From contig NC_077238.1 in the NCBI RefSeq assembly GCF_947179165.1, positions 42,027,793-42,091,792 of the forward strand: DNA of 64,000 nt. Direction: 5' to 3'. Under the pieces are notes generated by a model, which ran no database searches, was not told the DNA's origin, and worked only from the letters and a program-made list of their open reading frames with translations. The DNA comes from Solanum dulcamara. Lineage: Eukaryota > Streptophyta > Magnoliopsida > Solanales > Solanaceae. Positions 34,271-46,343 of this stretch are shown here, piece after piece. Each line of letters opens with the position of its first letter. The first letter of the stretch is position 1. Both the position numbers and the translations under genes were made by a program.

Positions 34271-35831
34271 GACAATTCAATCAGAATTAGACTCACTTGC
34301 TAAACGTGAGGTTTTTGGACCTGTAGTCCAAACCCCTGAAGGTATAAAACCAGTTGGCTACAAATGGGTTTTTGTGCGAAAACTAAATGAGAGAAATGAA
34401 ATTGTAAGATACAAGGCACACCTTGTTGCACAAGGATTCTCTCAAAGACCCGGAGTCAACTATGAAGAAACATATTCACCTGTTATGGATGGAATAAGTT
34501 TTTGATATCTCATCAGTTTAGCTGTACATAAAATCTTGAAATACACCTAATGGATGTAGTTACAGCTTACCTTTATGGTTCACTTGATAATGAAATTTAT
34601 ATGAAAATCCCAAAAGGATTAAAATTGCTTGATTGCTTGAAGCATGTAATAAATCTTGGGAGATGTACTCAGTGAAATTGCAAAGATCATTATATGGTCT
34701 AAAACAATCAGGACGTATGTGGTATAATCGCCTCAGTGAGTACTTAATAAATGAAGGCTATATTAATGATGTTGTTTGTCCATGTATTTTTATTAAGAAA
34801 ATGGAATCAGCGTTTGTTATACTCGCCGTTTATGTTGATGACATAAATCTCATTGGAACCCCTGAAGAGGTCCAAAAGGCAATTGAATATCTAAAGAAAG
34901 AATTTGAAATGAAAGACCTTGGAAAGACAAAACTTTGTCTAGGTCTGCAAATTGAATATTTAACAGACGGAGTTTTTATCCATCAATCTGCCTACACTGA
35001 GAAAATCTTTAAAAGATTTTACATGGACGAAGCACATCCATTAAGTACTCCAATGGTTGTTCGATCACTTGAAGTGGAAAAGGATCAATTTCGACCTCCA
35101 GAAGAGGATGAAAAAATTCTTGGTTCTGAAGTACCATATCTCAGTGCTATTGGTGCACTTATGTATCTTGCTAACGCAACTAGACCTGATATAATATTTT
35201 CTGTTAATTTGCTAGCAAGGTATAGTTTATCCCCAACGCGAAGGCATTGGAATGGTATCAAACATATTTTGCGATACCTGAAGGGTACTATTGATATGCG
35301 TTTGTTATATACTAACAAATGTTGTGTAGACCTTATTGGTTATGCAGATGCAGGTTTTTATCAGACCCACATAAAGCTCGATCTCAGACAGGCTATCTAT
35401 TTACATATGGAGGAACTGCTATATCATGGCGATCTACAAAACAGTTCATTATTGCTACTTCTTCAAATCATGCTGAAATAATAGCAATTCATGAAGCAAG
35501 TAGAGAATGTGTGTGGTTGAGATCGATGATACAGTTCATCAAAGAAAGATGTGGTTTGGAAAATGATGTTAAAGTACCCACAATTATATTTGAAGACAAT
35601 GCCGCGTGCATAGCTCAATTGAAAGGTGGCTTCATAAAAGGAGACCGAACGAAACATATTTCACCAAAATTATTCTTCACATATGATCTACAGAAGAATG
35701 GTGATATTGATGTACAACAAGTTCGTTCAAGTAATAATCTTGCAGATTTATTCACAAAGGCGTTACCAACATCAACTTTTGAGAAATTAAGATATAAAGT
35801 TGGAATGCGTCGTCTCCAAAATATCAAATGA
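34270..35831 (+). pseudogene. Copia reverse transcriptase and RNase H
   Basis: Starts ELDSLAKREVFGPVVQTPEG and VGYKWVFVRKLNERNEIVRY; a stop in ISF*YLISLAV at about 34504 and two frameshifts (about 34540 and 34640) follow. The main frame then gives SVKLQRSLYGLKQSGRMWYN and the catalytic AVYVDDINLIGTPEEV box, CLGLQIEYLTDGVFIHQSAY, PYLSAIGALMYLANATRPDI, HILRYLKGT. RNase H begins LIGYADAGF; a frameshift at about 35358 moves it to SDPHKARSQTGYLFTYGGTA, ISWRSTKQFIIATSSNHAEI, FTKALPTSTFEKL, with the final stop at 35829. Catalytic residues of RT are intact; the breaks are what inactivate it. Confidence 0.92.
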
Positions 35832-36090
35832 AGTTTTCATCAGGGGAGTAAAATACGCGCTGCACTCTTTTTACCTTAACCAAGGTTTTTGTCCCACTGG
35901 GTTTTCCTAGTAAGGTTTTTAATAAGGCAGCATTCAAGGCGTATTACCAGATATGTGTACTCTTTTTTCTTCACTAGGCTTTTTCCCACTGGGTTTTACT
36001 AGTAAGGTTTTAACGAGGCACAACATCTATGGATATTGAAAATAACTATGTATATTATTTCTTGTAAAAATTTTTTTTACGTAAACATCC

Positions 36091-36099
36091 AAGGGGGAG
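36091..36099 (+). promoter_or_regulatory. Copia polypurine tract
   Basis: AAGGGGGAG directly before the TGTTAGG start of the 3' LTR. Confidence 0.85.
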
Positions 36100-36211
36100 T
36101 GTTAGGAAAATAAATGTTATTTTTCCAAATGGGGCCCACTTGGGCTGCTATCATGTTGCATATCTTCTTATATATATATGCCAACCTTGGCATTAATATG
36201 GATATGCCAAG
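36100..36211 (+). mobile_element. Copia 3' LTR, truncated
   Basis: TGTTAGGAAAATAAATG to GGATATGCCAA. It aligns to the first ~145 bases of the 5' LTR and then stops; from about 36216 the sequence is gypsy LTR on the minus strand. Confidence 0.8.
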
Positions 36212-36828
36212 AATTCTTTTTCCAAGTTGAAAGATGAAGTATAAATTACAGAATAGTAATCTTTACATGTATTTACACACTTCCTTAGAGTGTGACATGT
36301 GGCAGCCCCTAGGGGTGATATGTGGTAGCCCCTCCTAGGGCGCCACCTCAATCATGCATCCAATCTAAAGCCTCCATATGATAGCATGGGGTCTACCAAG
36401 GTTGCTGCATAACCTAATTGACCCTAAGTAGGTGCATCACCTACTTTCTTCGAGTAGGCGCGTCATTTCCTTATTCCTCTTTTGTGAGCTCGTAATCTCA
36501 TCTCACTTCAATAGCCTATGTATTCCTTGCTACTCAAGCTCGACGTGTACTCAAGTAGCTTAAGTATGTAAAATGTCCCAAGTAATAGCTTTCACAAGTA
36601 AGTCGAGTCCTACTACTCACTACTTAGCCTCCAACTTCTTCTGAATTCTTATAACCCTATTTCCAATCTTCTTCCTTATGGAGTATCTCCTTCTCCTTTC
36701 CTTAGGATTATTTGATAGAGTTATAGATTATCCGACTCACATGAAGACTTCAAAAAAACTTGAGAGACTTCCTAGAAACTTAAGAAGCTTAAGAAGCATT
36801 TTAAGGTACCAAAGTACGGGGTGTAACA

Positions 36829-37221
36829 CATAATAACATCAAACTCCATGATATCTAACTCTATTAAATCAGCCAAGGTATGACGACTGTATACATCCAC
36901 CGATCAATTTCTATATATTTTCTTTACTATAACAGAGTCTCCTACCGGTGTGGCTATATCAAATGGTTCTATTAACTCAAGTTTTATTCCGATCCTACTA
37001 GAAACAAAGGGATATATATATGATAAGGTGGATCCTAGATCTATCAATGCATATAAGTCCCGAGAGAAAATCGATAATATACCTGTAACTACGTTTGGTG
37101 ATGCCTCCTGATCTTGTCTACTAGCTAAGGCATATATGCTATTCGAAGGGCAACTAGAACTGGGTGCTCCACTATGGCCTGCTGGTGTCTGAATACCCTG
37201 CACTATAGGGCGCATAGCCAT
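36829..37221 (-). pseudogene. Gypsy protease, copy A
   Basis: Frame: MAMRPIVQGIQTPAGHSGAP, IYALASRQDQEASPNVVTGI, LSIFSRDLYALIDLGSTLSY, RIGIKLELIEPFDIATPVGD, SVIVKKIYRN, then SVDVYSR..TLADLIELDI and EFDVIM at the LTR junction. The active site is D-L-G-S. The GMDW block that should follow EFDVIM is gone, because the LTR begins there. Confidence 0.8.
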
Positions 37222-37254
37222 AGAAGAAGATGAACCAAAAATTGACCCAGTAGG

Positions 37255-38180
37255 CTAAACTACACCTCCTGGACTGCCCTCGAATGGAAAATCCCTCATA
37301 ACATAGCCTTGACAGCTGCAAGTAAAATAAGCACCTGTAACAAAATGTCACTCTAAAAAATAAGGTCTACCACAACTGGAACACCGAGGCAAAGGTGGCC
37401 TTGACTGGCGTAAACCCCTACGCATCTGTGAAACCAAAATCCTAGAGCTTTGACAAACTCCTGAATGTCATGTGCTATCAAATCTCCTACTTGTGAACTG
37501 TGGGAGTGCACTCTGGGTTGGCTGAGAAGGATATCTATTATACTGATGAGGCTGCCCACCTCGAAACTCACCCAAATAACCAATCGATCTAGCGTTCTTA
37601 TGTTGGCCGCTTTCATGATTTCTATCGGGCTGACGCCCTATGTGCCGGTCCTCTACCCCTTGTGCATATGCATGTACCTAAGCAATATTCATACCTGGCT
37701 GAGAAGCCATTGCCATACAACTGTCAATCAAATAACGATCCAGCCCCATCATATAATGATGCACTATATTAGCTATATAAGCTACAATAGTAGGAGCATG
37801 TCTCGCCAACGAGTCAAACTCAAGACTATAATCTTGAACAACCTGTCATTCTGCCTCAAATGTAAGAATCTATAAACTTTAGCTCATCGCATCTACGGAG
37901 GCAGAAAGTGAACAAGGAAGGCCTCCACAAACTCATCCCATACCGCTGAGGAGCACCCTCACCCCTATACAACGCTTAGGATTCATACGAATTAACAGCT
38001 ACATCACGTAACCGTTATGATGATAACTCAACAAACTTAGTCTCAAAAGCCCTAATTATCCTTAACGTACGCGTCACTTGTCGGATAAACTCCTGCGGGT
38101 CATCCGCAGGCCTCGACCCATAGAACTTTAGGGGGTTATAAGTTGAAAAGTTACGAGCCCTCAAACTATCATGTCTATCC
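37255..38180 (-). pseudogene. Gypsy gag, copy A (partial)
   Basis: The zinc knuckle at about 37310 is decayed (the first Cys is Tyr and the last Cys is lost). Upstream, a gag core of type VELSS..R-RDVAVN with WDEFVEAFLV is readable with stops around 37890-38060. The frame ends at 38180 at a junction to LTR sequence. Confidence 0.65.
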
Positions 38181-39287
38181 AACGTCAAGTATCTTTATGA
38201 TATTTTTACATTTATAGACGCTGACACAACATATAACATACTTCGTAACAACACCATAAACCCCAATGTGAAGGGAAAGGTCTCTACTTACCCGAAATTG
38301 GCCAAAACTTGCCAAAACTCGCCTCGGAAATTCCTTAATTGCGGCTGAAATGTTGTGGCTGTTTGATATCAATTTTGTTCTGCTCCAAACCATAACTTTA
38401 TATTATTAACACCTTCCTATCATTTCTAAACCCTTACCAAAATGTTGGAGAAGTTAACCAAGCCATACCTTGCGGACTGTTCATGTCCCATCTTTGCTGC
38501 CCCAAATAGTAATTTTACGCTATTAAACCCAGTCATGTAGCCCGTGGGATACCTTAAGTAATTAATTCACAAAATGAAATTGGCAAGCATACATCAAATT
38601 GGCCAAAGCCATGGCTGCCGTAGCTCTCTCCCTCTCTACGTTTTTCTTTTCTTTTTCCAAGTTGAAAGATGAATTATAAATGAAAGAATAGTCATCTTTA
38701 CATGTATTTATACACTCCCTTAGAGTGTGACACATGACACACCCTAGGGGTGACATATGGCAGCCCATCCTAGGGCGCCACCTCAATCATGCATCCAATC
38801 CAAAGATGCCACATGGCAGCGTGGGGTCCACAAAAGCTGCTGCATCACTTACTTTACCCTAAGTAGGTGTATCACCTGCTTTTCCAAGTAGGTGCATCAC
38901 CTACTTGCTTCGAGTAGGCGCGTCATCTCCTTATTTCTCTTTCATGAGCTCGTAATCTCGTATCACTTCAAGAGCCTATGTATTCCTTGCTACTTAAGCT
39001 TGATGTGTACTCAAGTAGCTTAGTATGTAAAATGTCCCAAGTAATAGCTTTCACAAGTAAGTCAAGTCCTATGACTCACTACTTAGCCTCCAACTTCTTT
39101 CAGATTCTTATAATCCTATTTCCAATCTTCTTCCTTATGGAGTATCTCCTTCTCCTTTTCTTAGGATTATTTGTTAGAGTTATAGATTATCTGACTCACA
39201 TGAAGACTTCTAAGAAACTTAAGAGACTTCCTAGAAACTTAAGAAGCTTAAGAAGCATTTTAAGGTACCAAAGTACGAGGTGTAACA
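38181..39287 (-). mobile_element. Gypsy LTR fragment, copy B
   Basis: In minus sense it starts TGTTACACCTCGTACTTTGG at 39287 and runs about 1.1 kb to 38181. It contains a TATTTATAC TATA-type box (about 38703-38712) and the AAGTAGGTG-CAT-CACCTACTT palindrome at 38886-38906. It abuts the protease at CATAATAAC, as in copy A. The simplest reading is an LTR inserted in the protease of element B, later truncated. Confidence 0.75.
38886..38906. promoter_or_regulatory. Palindromic box, copy B LTR
   Basis: Arms AAGTAGGTG / CACCTACTT, spacer CAT. A decayed second copy precedes it at about 38861. The equivalent in copy A is at 36426-36446. It lies about 390 bases from the LTR start in both. Confidence 0.7.
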
Positions 39288-39690
39288 CATAATAACATCA
39301 AACTCCATGATATCTAACTCTATTAAATCAGCCAAGGTATGACGACTGTATACATCCACCGATCAATTTCTATATATTTTCTTTACTATAACAGAGTCTC
39401 CTACTGGTGTGGCTATATCAAATGGTTATATTAACTCAAGTTTTATTCTGATCCTACTAGGAAGAAAGGGATATATATATGATAAGGTAGATTCTAGATC
39501 TATCAATGCATATAAGTCCCGAGAGAAAATCGATAATATACCTGTAACCACGTTTGGTGATGCCTCCTGGTCTTGTCTACTAGCCAAGGCATATATGCGA
39601 TTCGAAGGGATGCTAGAACTGGAAGCTCCACTATGGCCTGCTGGTGTTTGAACACCCTGCCTTATAGGGCACATAGCCATAGAAGAAGAT
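39288..39690 (-). pseudogene. Gypsy protease, copy B
   Basis: Frame: IYALASRQDQEASPNVVTGI, LSIFSRDLYALIDLESTLSY, RIRIKLELI then a stop in place of the usual E. The active-site Gly is Glu (D-L-E-S, GGA-type to GAA), so the site is lost here in addition to the C-terminal truncation by the LTR. Confidence 0.8.
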
Positions 39691-40979
39691 GAACCAAGAA
39701 CTGACCCAGTAGGCTAAACTACACCTCCTAGACTGCCCTCGAATGGAAAATCCCTCATAACATGGCCTTGACAGCCGCAAGTAAAATAAGCACCTATAAT
39801 AAAATGGCACTCTCAAAAATAAGGTCTACCACAACTAGAACACCAAGGCAAAGGTAGCCTTGACTGGCGTAAACCCCTACGCATATGTGAAACCAAAATC
39901 CTAGAGCTTTGACCAACTCCTGAATATCATGTGTTATCGAATCTCCTACTTGTGAACTATGGGAGTGCACTCTGGGTTGGCTGAGAAGGATATCTATTAT
40001 ACTGATGAGGCTACCCACCTCAAAACTCACCCAAATAACCAATCGATCTAGCCCTCTTATGTTGGCCGCTATCATGATTTCTATCGGGCTGACGCCCTCT
40101 GTGCCAGTCCTCTACCCCTTGTGCATATGCATGTACCTAAGCAATATCCATATCTGGCTGAGAAGCCATTGCCATACAACTGTCAATGAAATAACGATCC
40201 AGCCCCATCATATAATGATGCACTATATTAGTTATATCAGCTACAATAGTAGGAGCATGTCTCGCCAACGAGTCAAACTCAAGACTATAATCTTGAACAA
40301 TCCTGTCATTCTGCCTCAAATGTAAGAATCTATCAACTTTAGGTCATTGCATCTATGGAGGCAGAAAGTGAATAAGGAAGGCCTCCACAAACTCATCCCA
40401 TACCGCTGAGGAGGACCCTCACCCCTATACAATGCTTAGGATTCATACGAATTAACAACAACATCATGTAACCGTTATGATGCTAACTCAACAAACTCAG
40501 TCTCAGAAGCCCTAATTATCCTTAACATACGCATCACTTGTCGGATAAACTCCTACGGGTCATCTGCAGGCCTCGACCCATAGAACTTTATGGGGTTACA
40601 AGTTGAAAAGTTACAAGCCCTCAAACTATCATGTCTATCCATATAATCTATTCCTAGACCTTGCCTATAAGCCTTCCCCGCCATTATCTTGTCAATAACT
40701 GAAATGCGTCTCACATGGCCCTATCCTCCTCCCCTGGCCGGGGAGCTAGAGGCTCAAACACTAGAGCCTTTGGAGCTAGTGGTGAAGCCGCCCCTCGATC
40801 TGTAGTTACAGTTGTTGCTTCTTTAAGCTCCTCTGGTGGTGCAGCATAGTAGAGTTCACCGACTGGAGCACAATATCCAGCACGAACTGGACACGGGCCC
40901 AAGTAACTCTCGAGGTCTAACTAGTTTCTCTTGCTACTGACTTGCCCTTCTAGGTAATTGTCGCTTTCCTTGGACTCAT
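39691..40979 (-). pseudogene. Gypsy gag, copy B, near full length
   Basis: The start ATG is at 40979 (MSPRKA, the family's MPPRKA start with Pro to Ser). It continues with an Ala/Pro-rich N-terminus (EELKEATTVTTDRGAASPLA), the capsid core at about 40370-40560, LEFDSLARHAPTIVADITNI, VHHYMMGLDRYFIDSCMAMA, and a decayed knuckle with AYFTCGCQGHVMRDFP (first Cys is Tyr, last Cys is Phe). Several stops occur. Confidence 0.75.
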
Positions 40980-41064
40980 CGTTGTAAACATAATAATCTG
41001 TTAAGGAGGAATTGTCCTGATAATATAGCTCTATCGCATGATTTAAAACAAAAAGAAAAGATAA

Positions 41065-41179
41065 CATCCTAAATGTCCTGTAGCCTCTTGTTTATAGATG
41101 TGGTGCACAACACACCGATAAACAAGAATCTACTAGACACAATTTGTAGACACTCCGAGGATGAACTGCTCTGATACCA
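41065..41179 (-). promoter_or_regulatory. Leader and primer binding site, element B
   Basis: Primer site TGGTATCAGAGC (minus) at 41168-41179, four bases from the LTR. The leader matches those at 11879, 53013 and 57769. It contains GGTGTGTTGTGCACC, which can form a 5-bp stem with one G-T pair. Confidence 0.8.
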
Positions 41180-41183
41180 CTTT

Positions 41184-44100
41184 TGTCACAACCCAACCCC
41201 TTAGGCCGCGACCGGTGTCCAAACTGGACACTCGCGTACATCCCTATTAACTATAATTAAACCGCACATAATTAAGAACATAAGGAAATAGAATATTATC
41301 TTGAAATAGTCACATATTCATATATTACCACAACCTGTCTCCTAAGGAGTCCAAACTTATCAATAGATAAGGCGGTACACAAGCTGATGAGGCTGTCATA
41401 ACGTGTGGGGTCATCTAGTTATATACGTATATGCAAACCGACAAGGCTGCTACTACGAAAGGGAAATTCTCAAAACATAAGTCATATATCTACCGACTTC
41501 TAGGAATACCAACAGTATCATATGGAAGGACACATCCCCATCGTACCCCTGAAAAAATATATGTACACATCAAAAAGGGTTTATACCATAAGTCTAGGCT
41601 CCGACACAAAGGAGCACCACAAAATAACTGACTAGGAATCCAAGGCTAGCGGATCACCGAAGCTAGTACCTGTATCTGTGGGCATGAAATGCAGTCCCCT
41701 GAGGAAGGGGGTCAGAACAAGATATGTACCGAGTATGTAAATCATGAAATACAATAGAAAAGATCATAACTGTAGTATGGAGTCCATGATACAAGTATGA
41801 TAATCAAGAACTCATTGAACCCATGCCTTATGAAACAACTTGTGCGTATCATTATCATATACCGTACCCAGCCCATTATGGGATTCATTGTCATAATCGT
41901 ATCATTATATACATATACCGTACCTGACCCTCTATTAAGGGATTTTGTGAATAAAGTCATGTACACGTATACCGTATCCAGCCCATTATGGGACTTGGTG
42001 CCATAACCATATCATTACATCATCATGTCATCATATAGCGTAGTTGGCCCTCTAGTGAGGGACTCGGTGGATAATGTAGTAAATTGCGCATGATAATGTA
42101 CCCGGCCTGGGACTCAGTGAAAGATGTATTAACGATATGCACGAGTAGAATATCATGAAAAACCCTATATAATTAGATCATCATCTAAGACTCAATAGAA
42201 CAGTCATAATGAACTATCATTTGAAGATTAGAATAGTAATCGTCTCAGGTACCCTCTGAATGTCATTAGGGACCATATCAAATGGGGCCTCAGGAATCAT
42301 AGACATGTCTCAAGATAATGCTAAACAACTTATGAAATCAGAGACATTTGCCATTGTAGAGTCCTTAGGAATAGGAGCTTATACATCCATTTACTATTCA
42401 ACATATAGAAGGCTCGAGGGCAATAGCTCAACTACATTATGAGTTTTACCATCAAGAAGTAAATAAGAGTCATGAATGATACCCGGAGCTTTTGAATGGA
42501 ATTACCCCCAAAGCTCATATCATATATCACTTATGTCTAAGACATGCCCAAAGAAAAGAGGGATACCTTTACATACCTTTAACACTTATTTGCAACACGA
42601 CATGTATACGTTGCCCGAAGTGTCTCCACCTATATTAAAATATCAAGAACTATGCTTAAGTTATGTTAAGGTTCAAAACCTACTCTAATGTTAGTAACTC
42701 CTTTCTAGAAAATTAGGCAACGTTTTCCTTATATTGAAATCTACTTCATAAAACTAAGAAAACATTAATATCCACACGTTCATGTACTACATCATATTAA
42801 GGCTATTCGAGAAAAGACTTGAAAAGACGTCGGACAGCCCGCATGCTATGCCAAATCAGCCCACACATAATATTTGATCATAACCCTTTAACACAACAGC
42901 TCGGCCAACACGCAACACAACATATAACTTTAGCTATTATTAATCTTCTGAGCTCAACAAGAATAACAATATACCAAAATAGTCCCCAACACGACCCAAA
43001 TAGAAAGTTAACATTAACATATGCAATTCCCTTTAATTTTAACACATAATCCATAACCATAATAGCAAAAAAATAATCAACCCAATTTAGTTTATGTAAT
43101 TCCAATTCTGCCAAAAAGTCTTACGAACACTTATGAATATACCAAGCAAACCACATATGCTTTTCATATGCTATCTCATACCATATTTTCATCCAAATTC
43201 GTGACTTATACCAGCCCACACGCGACCACAACATCATTCATTCACATGCAAGAAAACCATGTTAATATCACCACAAGTTCAGCAACAGCTCACAAAATAA
43301 ATTCAACCCCAATTTTAACCATTTAATTCCTTTACTCACGTCACATAATTCATGATAACAACAACCAAAATACTACTTAAAATTAATTCATCAATTACAA
43401 CTACAACAACCCCCTTATGTAGTTCAACAATACTTTAACATCAACCTTGATAATTCCTTGGATTTAATTTATATTTACACATTTACAATACATCTAAACT
43501 CTTACTAGAATGTGTAAAAAGATGATTATACCTTACCTTCATAATTCGGTTCCTCAACTTGGTTGAAACTTGATGGCTTCAATTAACTCGATTTGCTGCT
43601 CTTAGGATCACCCCATGTTGTTGTAGACTTTCTAAGGGTGGGATTACCTTGTAAAGATTAGTTTTGGATCACTAATTAGGGCTACAAGTTTAGCTATCCA
43701 TGGTTGAAGTTCTAAGTCTCTCTATCTCTCTATTTTTCTCTAAGTTAGAAAGAAGAATAATGAGTCAAAAATGAGCTCTTAGTCATTAGTTTAGGCTTAT
43801 ATGCACAACCCTTGAGAGTGACATGTGTCTAGCCTCTAAGGATGACATGTTTTTAGCCCCTACACATGTCTAGCCCTCAAGGGTGGCATATGTCCATCCC
43901 ATCCATGCTCCAACCAACTGCTGCCACATTTTTTGGTGGGGTCCACTTAGTAGGTGCATCACCTACTTTCCCTTTTTATAAAATGCAGCCCATTCATTGT
44001 AAGTAGGTGCATCACCTACTTACTCTTTTTCGTAGGTTTGTAATCTAGTCTCACCTTAATAACCTGTGTGATCCTTGCTACTTAAGCTCGACATGTACCC

Positions 44101-44373
44101 AACTAGCTTAATTATGTAAAACATCCAAAATGGTAGCTTAAGAAAGTAGGTCGATTACCACGACTCATTATTTGGCCTCCAACTCCTTTCAAATCCTTTG
44201 AAACGTATTTCCAACCATCACTACTCACACAGAACTAGTCTATGCAAAATATGGGGCATTACATCCTTCCCTCCTTCGGATTATTTGGTAACCTCATTGA
44301 TAGCATGGATCACATGGTAACTTTAGAAAAGCTAAAAAAAACGTTCCAACGTATAAAAGTTTGGGGTATAACA
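41184..44373 (-). mobile_element. Gypsy 5' LTR, element B (3.2 kb)
   Basis: Plus-strand ends are TGTCACAACCCAACC at 41184 and GGGGTATAACA at 44373. It is the close relative of the LTR at 12000-14913 and clearly different from the LTR fragments at 36216-36828 and 38181-39287, so the left and right LTRs around this gag belong to different subfamilies. The U3 side has palindromic boxes at 43948 and 44001 and a TTATAT TATA-type site at about 43797. Confidence 0.82.
41860..42130. repeat. Imperfect ~80-bp tandem units in LTR B
   Basis: Units share CCGTACC(C/T)GGCCC-like starts, a CCCATTATGGGA or CCCTCTAGTGAGGG inverted motif and GACTCGGTG-like ends. LTR 12000-14913 has the same at 12690-12850. They appear to be the ancestral form of the 40-bp array in the LARD LTRs. 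Confidence 0.5.
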
Positions 44374-46343
44374 TTATGGGTCATCAACTTAGGTCGTACG
44401 ACCTTTCTTTGAGGTTGGTCCTAAGCATTCTATGAGGATCAACTCACTTTTACATGTTGTAGAATGCTCTACGATTAGTAGAGTGACTCATAAACTAGAC
44501 ATCAGTCTAAAATTTTAAGAATTTCTCCTTCGTTCTAATTTCCCGACTTTTGGTCTTATAATATCCTTTCTCTTAGAATTTTTAGACTTGAAAATGTCTT
44601 CGACATATTGAGAAGTAATACTTCATGTCACTTTGGACTTTGAACAGTCTTAGGGCTTTCCTTGACTATCTTGCTGAAGTTTATCTCGTTTGGTTGATAA
44701 TGAAGCCTTATCCTTTCTCAGACCTCTCAAAATGTAAGACTCTGAAAGTCAGTTAGTTGAAACCCAAGGAAAATTTCCTCAAAACTTGACTATCCTCTGA
44801 GTTATGAGTCACTTTACAACTCGTAACCATCTCTACAACTCGTAGGGATGATCGTAGAGGGAGAATTGAACCCCTCTCAGAACAACATCAAATAATACCA
44901 TACAACTCAATAGGATGATTCATAGAAGTGTCTACTATTAATCATACCATGTTGTAATAAAACTTCAGAGATCCTCAATTTGCAGATTTTGAGACCTATA
45001 GGACGAGTCAAGTAGATAAGTTGTATTGATGATGAGTCATAGATATGACTCATAGATGAAACCTTAGTGGTTACAAAATCCAAGAAAAATCAGGACATGC
45101 ACGACGACTCATGTCTATGAGTCGTAAACTTGAGGATTAGTCGTAGAACATAACTCAAAGGTCCAAATCCAAGTTTAATGAAGGACAATCTTTTCTTTTC
45201 CCCAAAGTTTGATTCAAAAAACTAGAAAATATTATGGACAATTTCAAGCCTATAACTACCCAACCATTCAAAATTCCCTCTATTCTAATTCATTCTTCAA
45301 AAATTTTCTTAAGGCAAGATCACAAATCCTATCAAAACTTTTCTACAAATTTCAAGCTAAAGTTTCAAAAGCAATCAGATTCTTCTTCAATTTTGAGTTA
45401 ATTTCACCAAGATATGTGGGAATTGATCTTTGGGTTCCTTTCACGCAAATATTCCCAAGGTTTTCTCAATTCTTCAAATTTAAATTGTCTATTAACTCTA
45501 CTTTTGATGAAATGGATTGGGCTATTTCAGTTTCATTTTTAGATTTTATCAATGATTATTATAAGTATGTTTCTATATGGATTAGATGATTGCAAGTTGA
45601 ATTATGAATTTCCATCCATAAAGCTACTTTTAATTATGATTATATGATTCATTAATGATTTACATGAGTTTTGATTATGAATTCAATGAATTTCCAAAGA
45701 AAGGTTTTATATATAAAGTTGAGATTGATAATTCAATGATGAAATTTATGATGATGATCAATTATTATCCGGCAAAGTTATTATGGTGTGATAAGTACAA
45801 TTCTCACATAATCATATTTCAGATGGGTTTAGGGATAATTCTCATCAAAGTTTATGGATTCTTATTAATCACTAAAGTTAATAAGCTACTTTATAATTAT
45901 TTTTATGATGAAGTTAATGATGACAATTTTTATGATTAATGATATCTTTTGGGATATTGACTAATAAATGAGAGGAATTATAGGGGGGTTTGGTCCGATA
46001 ATGTAGTTAGTTACCAAAGGGAATCCTAGTTTCAACCTAAAGTCCCACACTACGCTTCCCATGTAGGTTTCCTTAATGGCCTAGCTAATGGATCCACATA
46101 TAGCTTATAAAGTTAAATTTGTTCTCACAGAGTCTACCTTGACAAGTATCCTCTCTCTTATCGATGTGGGAGTTACATCGGGTTCTATATTATTGTTCAT
46201 ATGGTCTTAAGATGTCGATTAAAGGTTTTATCCCACACTAAAGTTATATACAAATATTTAAGATTTACCATGTAGTTTATGATGCTCATTATGATTGGTT
46301 ATGCATCCTATGCCATATTGCTCATCATGATTGGTTATGTATT
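44374..46343 (+). mobile_element. 5' LTR/leader side of an older plus-strand gypsy element
   Basis: It is interrupted by the LARD at 46344 and resumes at 57241 with gag. It carries CGTACGACC-type inverted motifs near 44395, TACGACTCAT / ATGAGTCGTA motifs at 45100-45150, and a leader-like segment with a short tandem repeat at its right end. Open frames at 45209-45939 are AT-rich and not protein-like. Exact LTR ends were not located. Confidence 0.5.

Larger units (their letters stand above)
31016..36211 (+). mobile_element. Degenerate Ty1/copia retrotransposon
   Basis: Order is 5' LTR, gag with zinc knuckle, protease, integrase, reverse transcriptase, RNase H, polypurine tract, truncated 3' LTR. 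Integrase before reverse transcriptase identifies Ty1/copia. The gene is interrupted by several stops and frameshifts and the 3' LTR is cut after about 112 bases, where gypsy LTR sequence begins. Confidence 0.93.
36216..38180 (-). mobile_element. Rearranged gypsy copy A: LTR end fused to protease and gag
   Basis: 36216-36828 is the 5' part of a minus-strand LTR (start TGTTACACCCCGTACTTTGG at 36828). 36829-38180 is protease and gag of a gypsy element related to that at 9430-14913. The copy repeats at 38653-40640 with the same LTR/protease junction. It ends inside gag at 38180, where LTR sequence of copy B begins. A tandem duplication with loss of its left ~470 bases explains this. Confidence 0.7.

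Noticed and set aside
36216..40640. Copies A and B as two insertions of a mobile gag-protease-only family
   Set aside because: The junction removes the polypurine tract, which is needed for reverse transcription, and the copies lie in tandem; local duplication is simpler. A genome search could reverse this.
45209..45939. Two plus-strand ORFs of 126 and 94 residues
   Set aside because: They lie in LTR/leader sequence of a gypsy element, are rich in Phe/Ile/Asn/Tyr codons of AT-rich DNA and show no domain.
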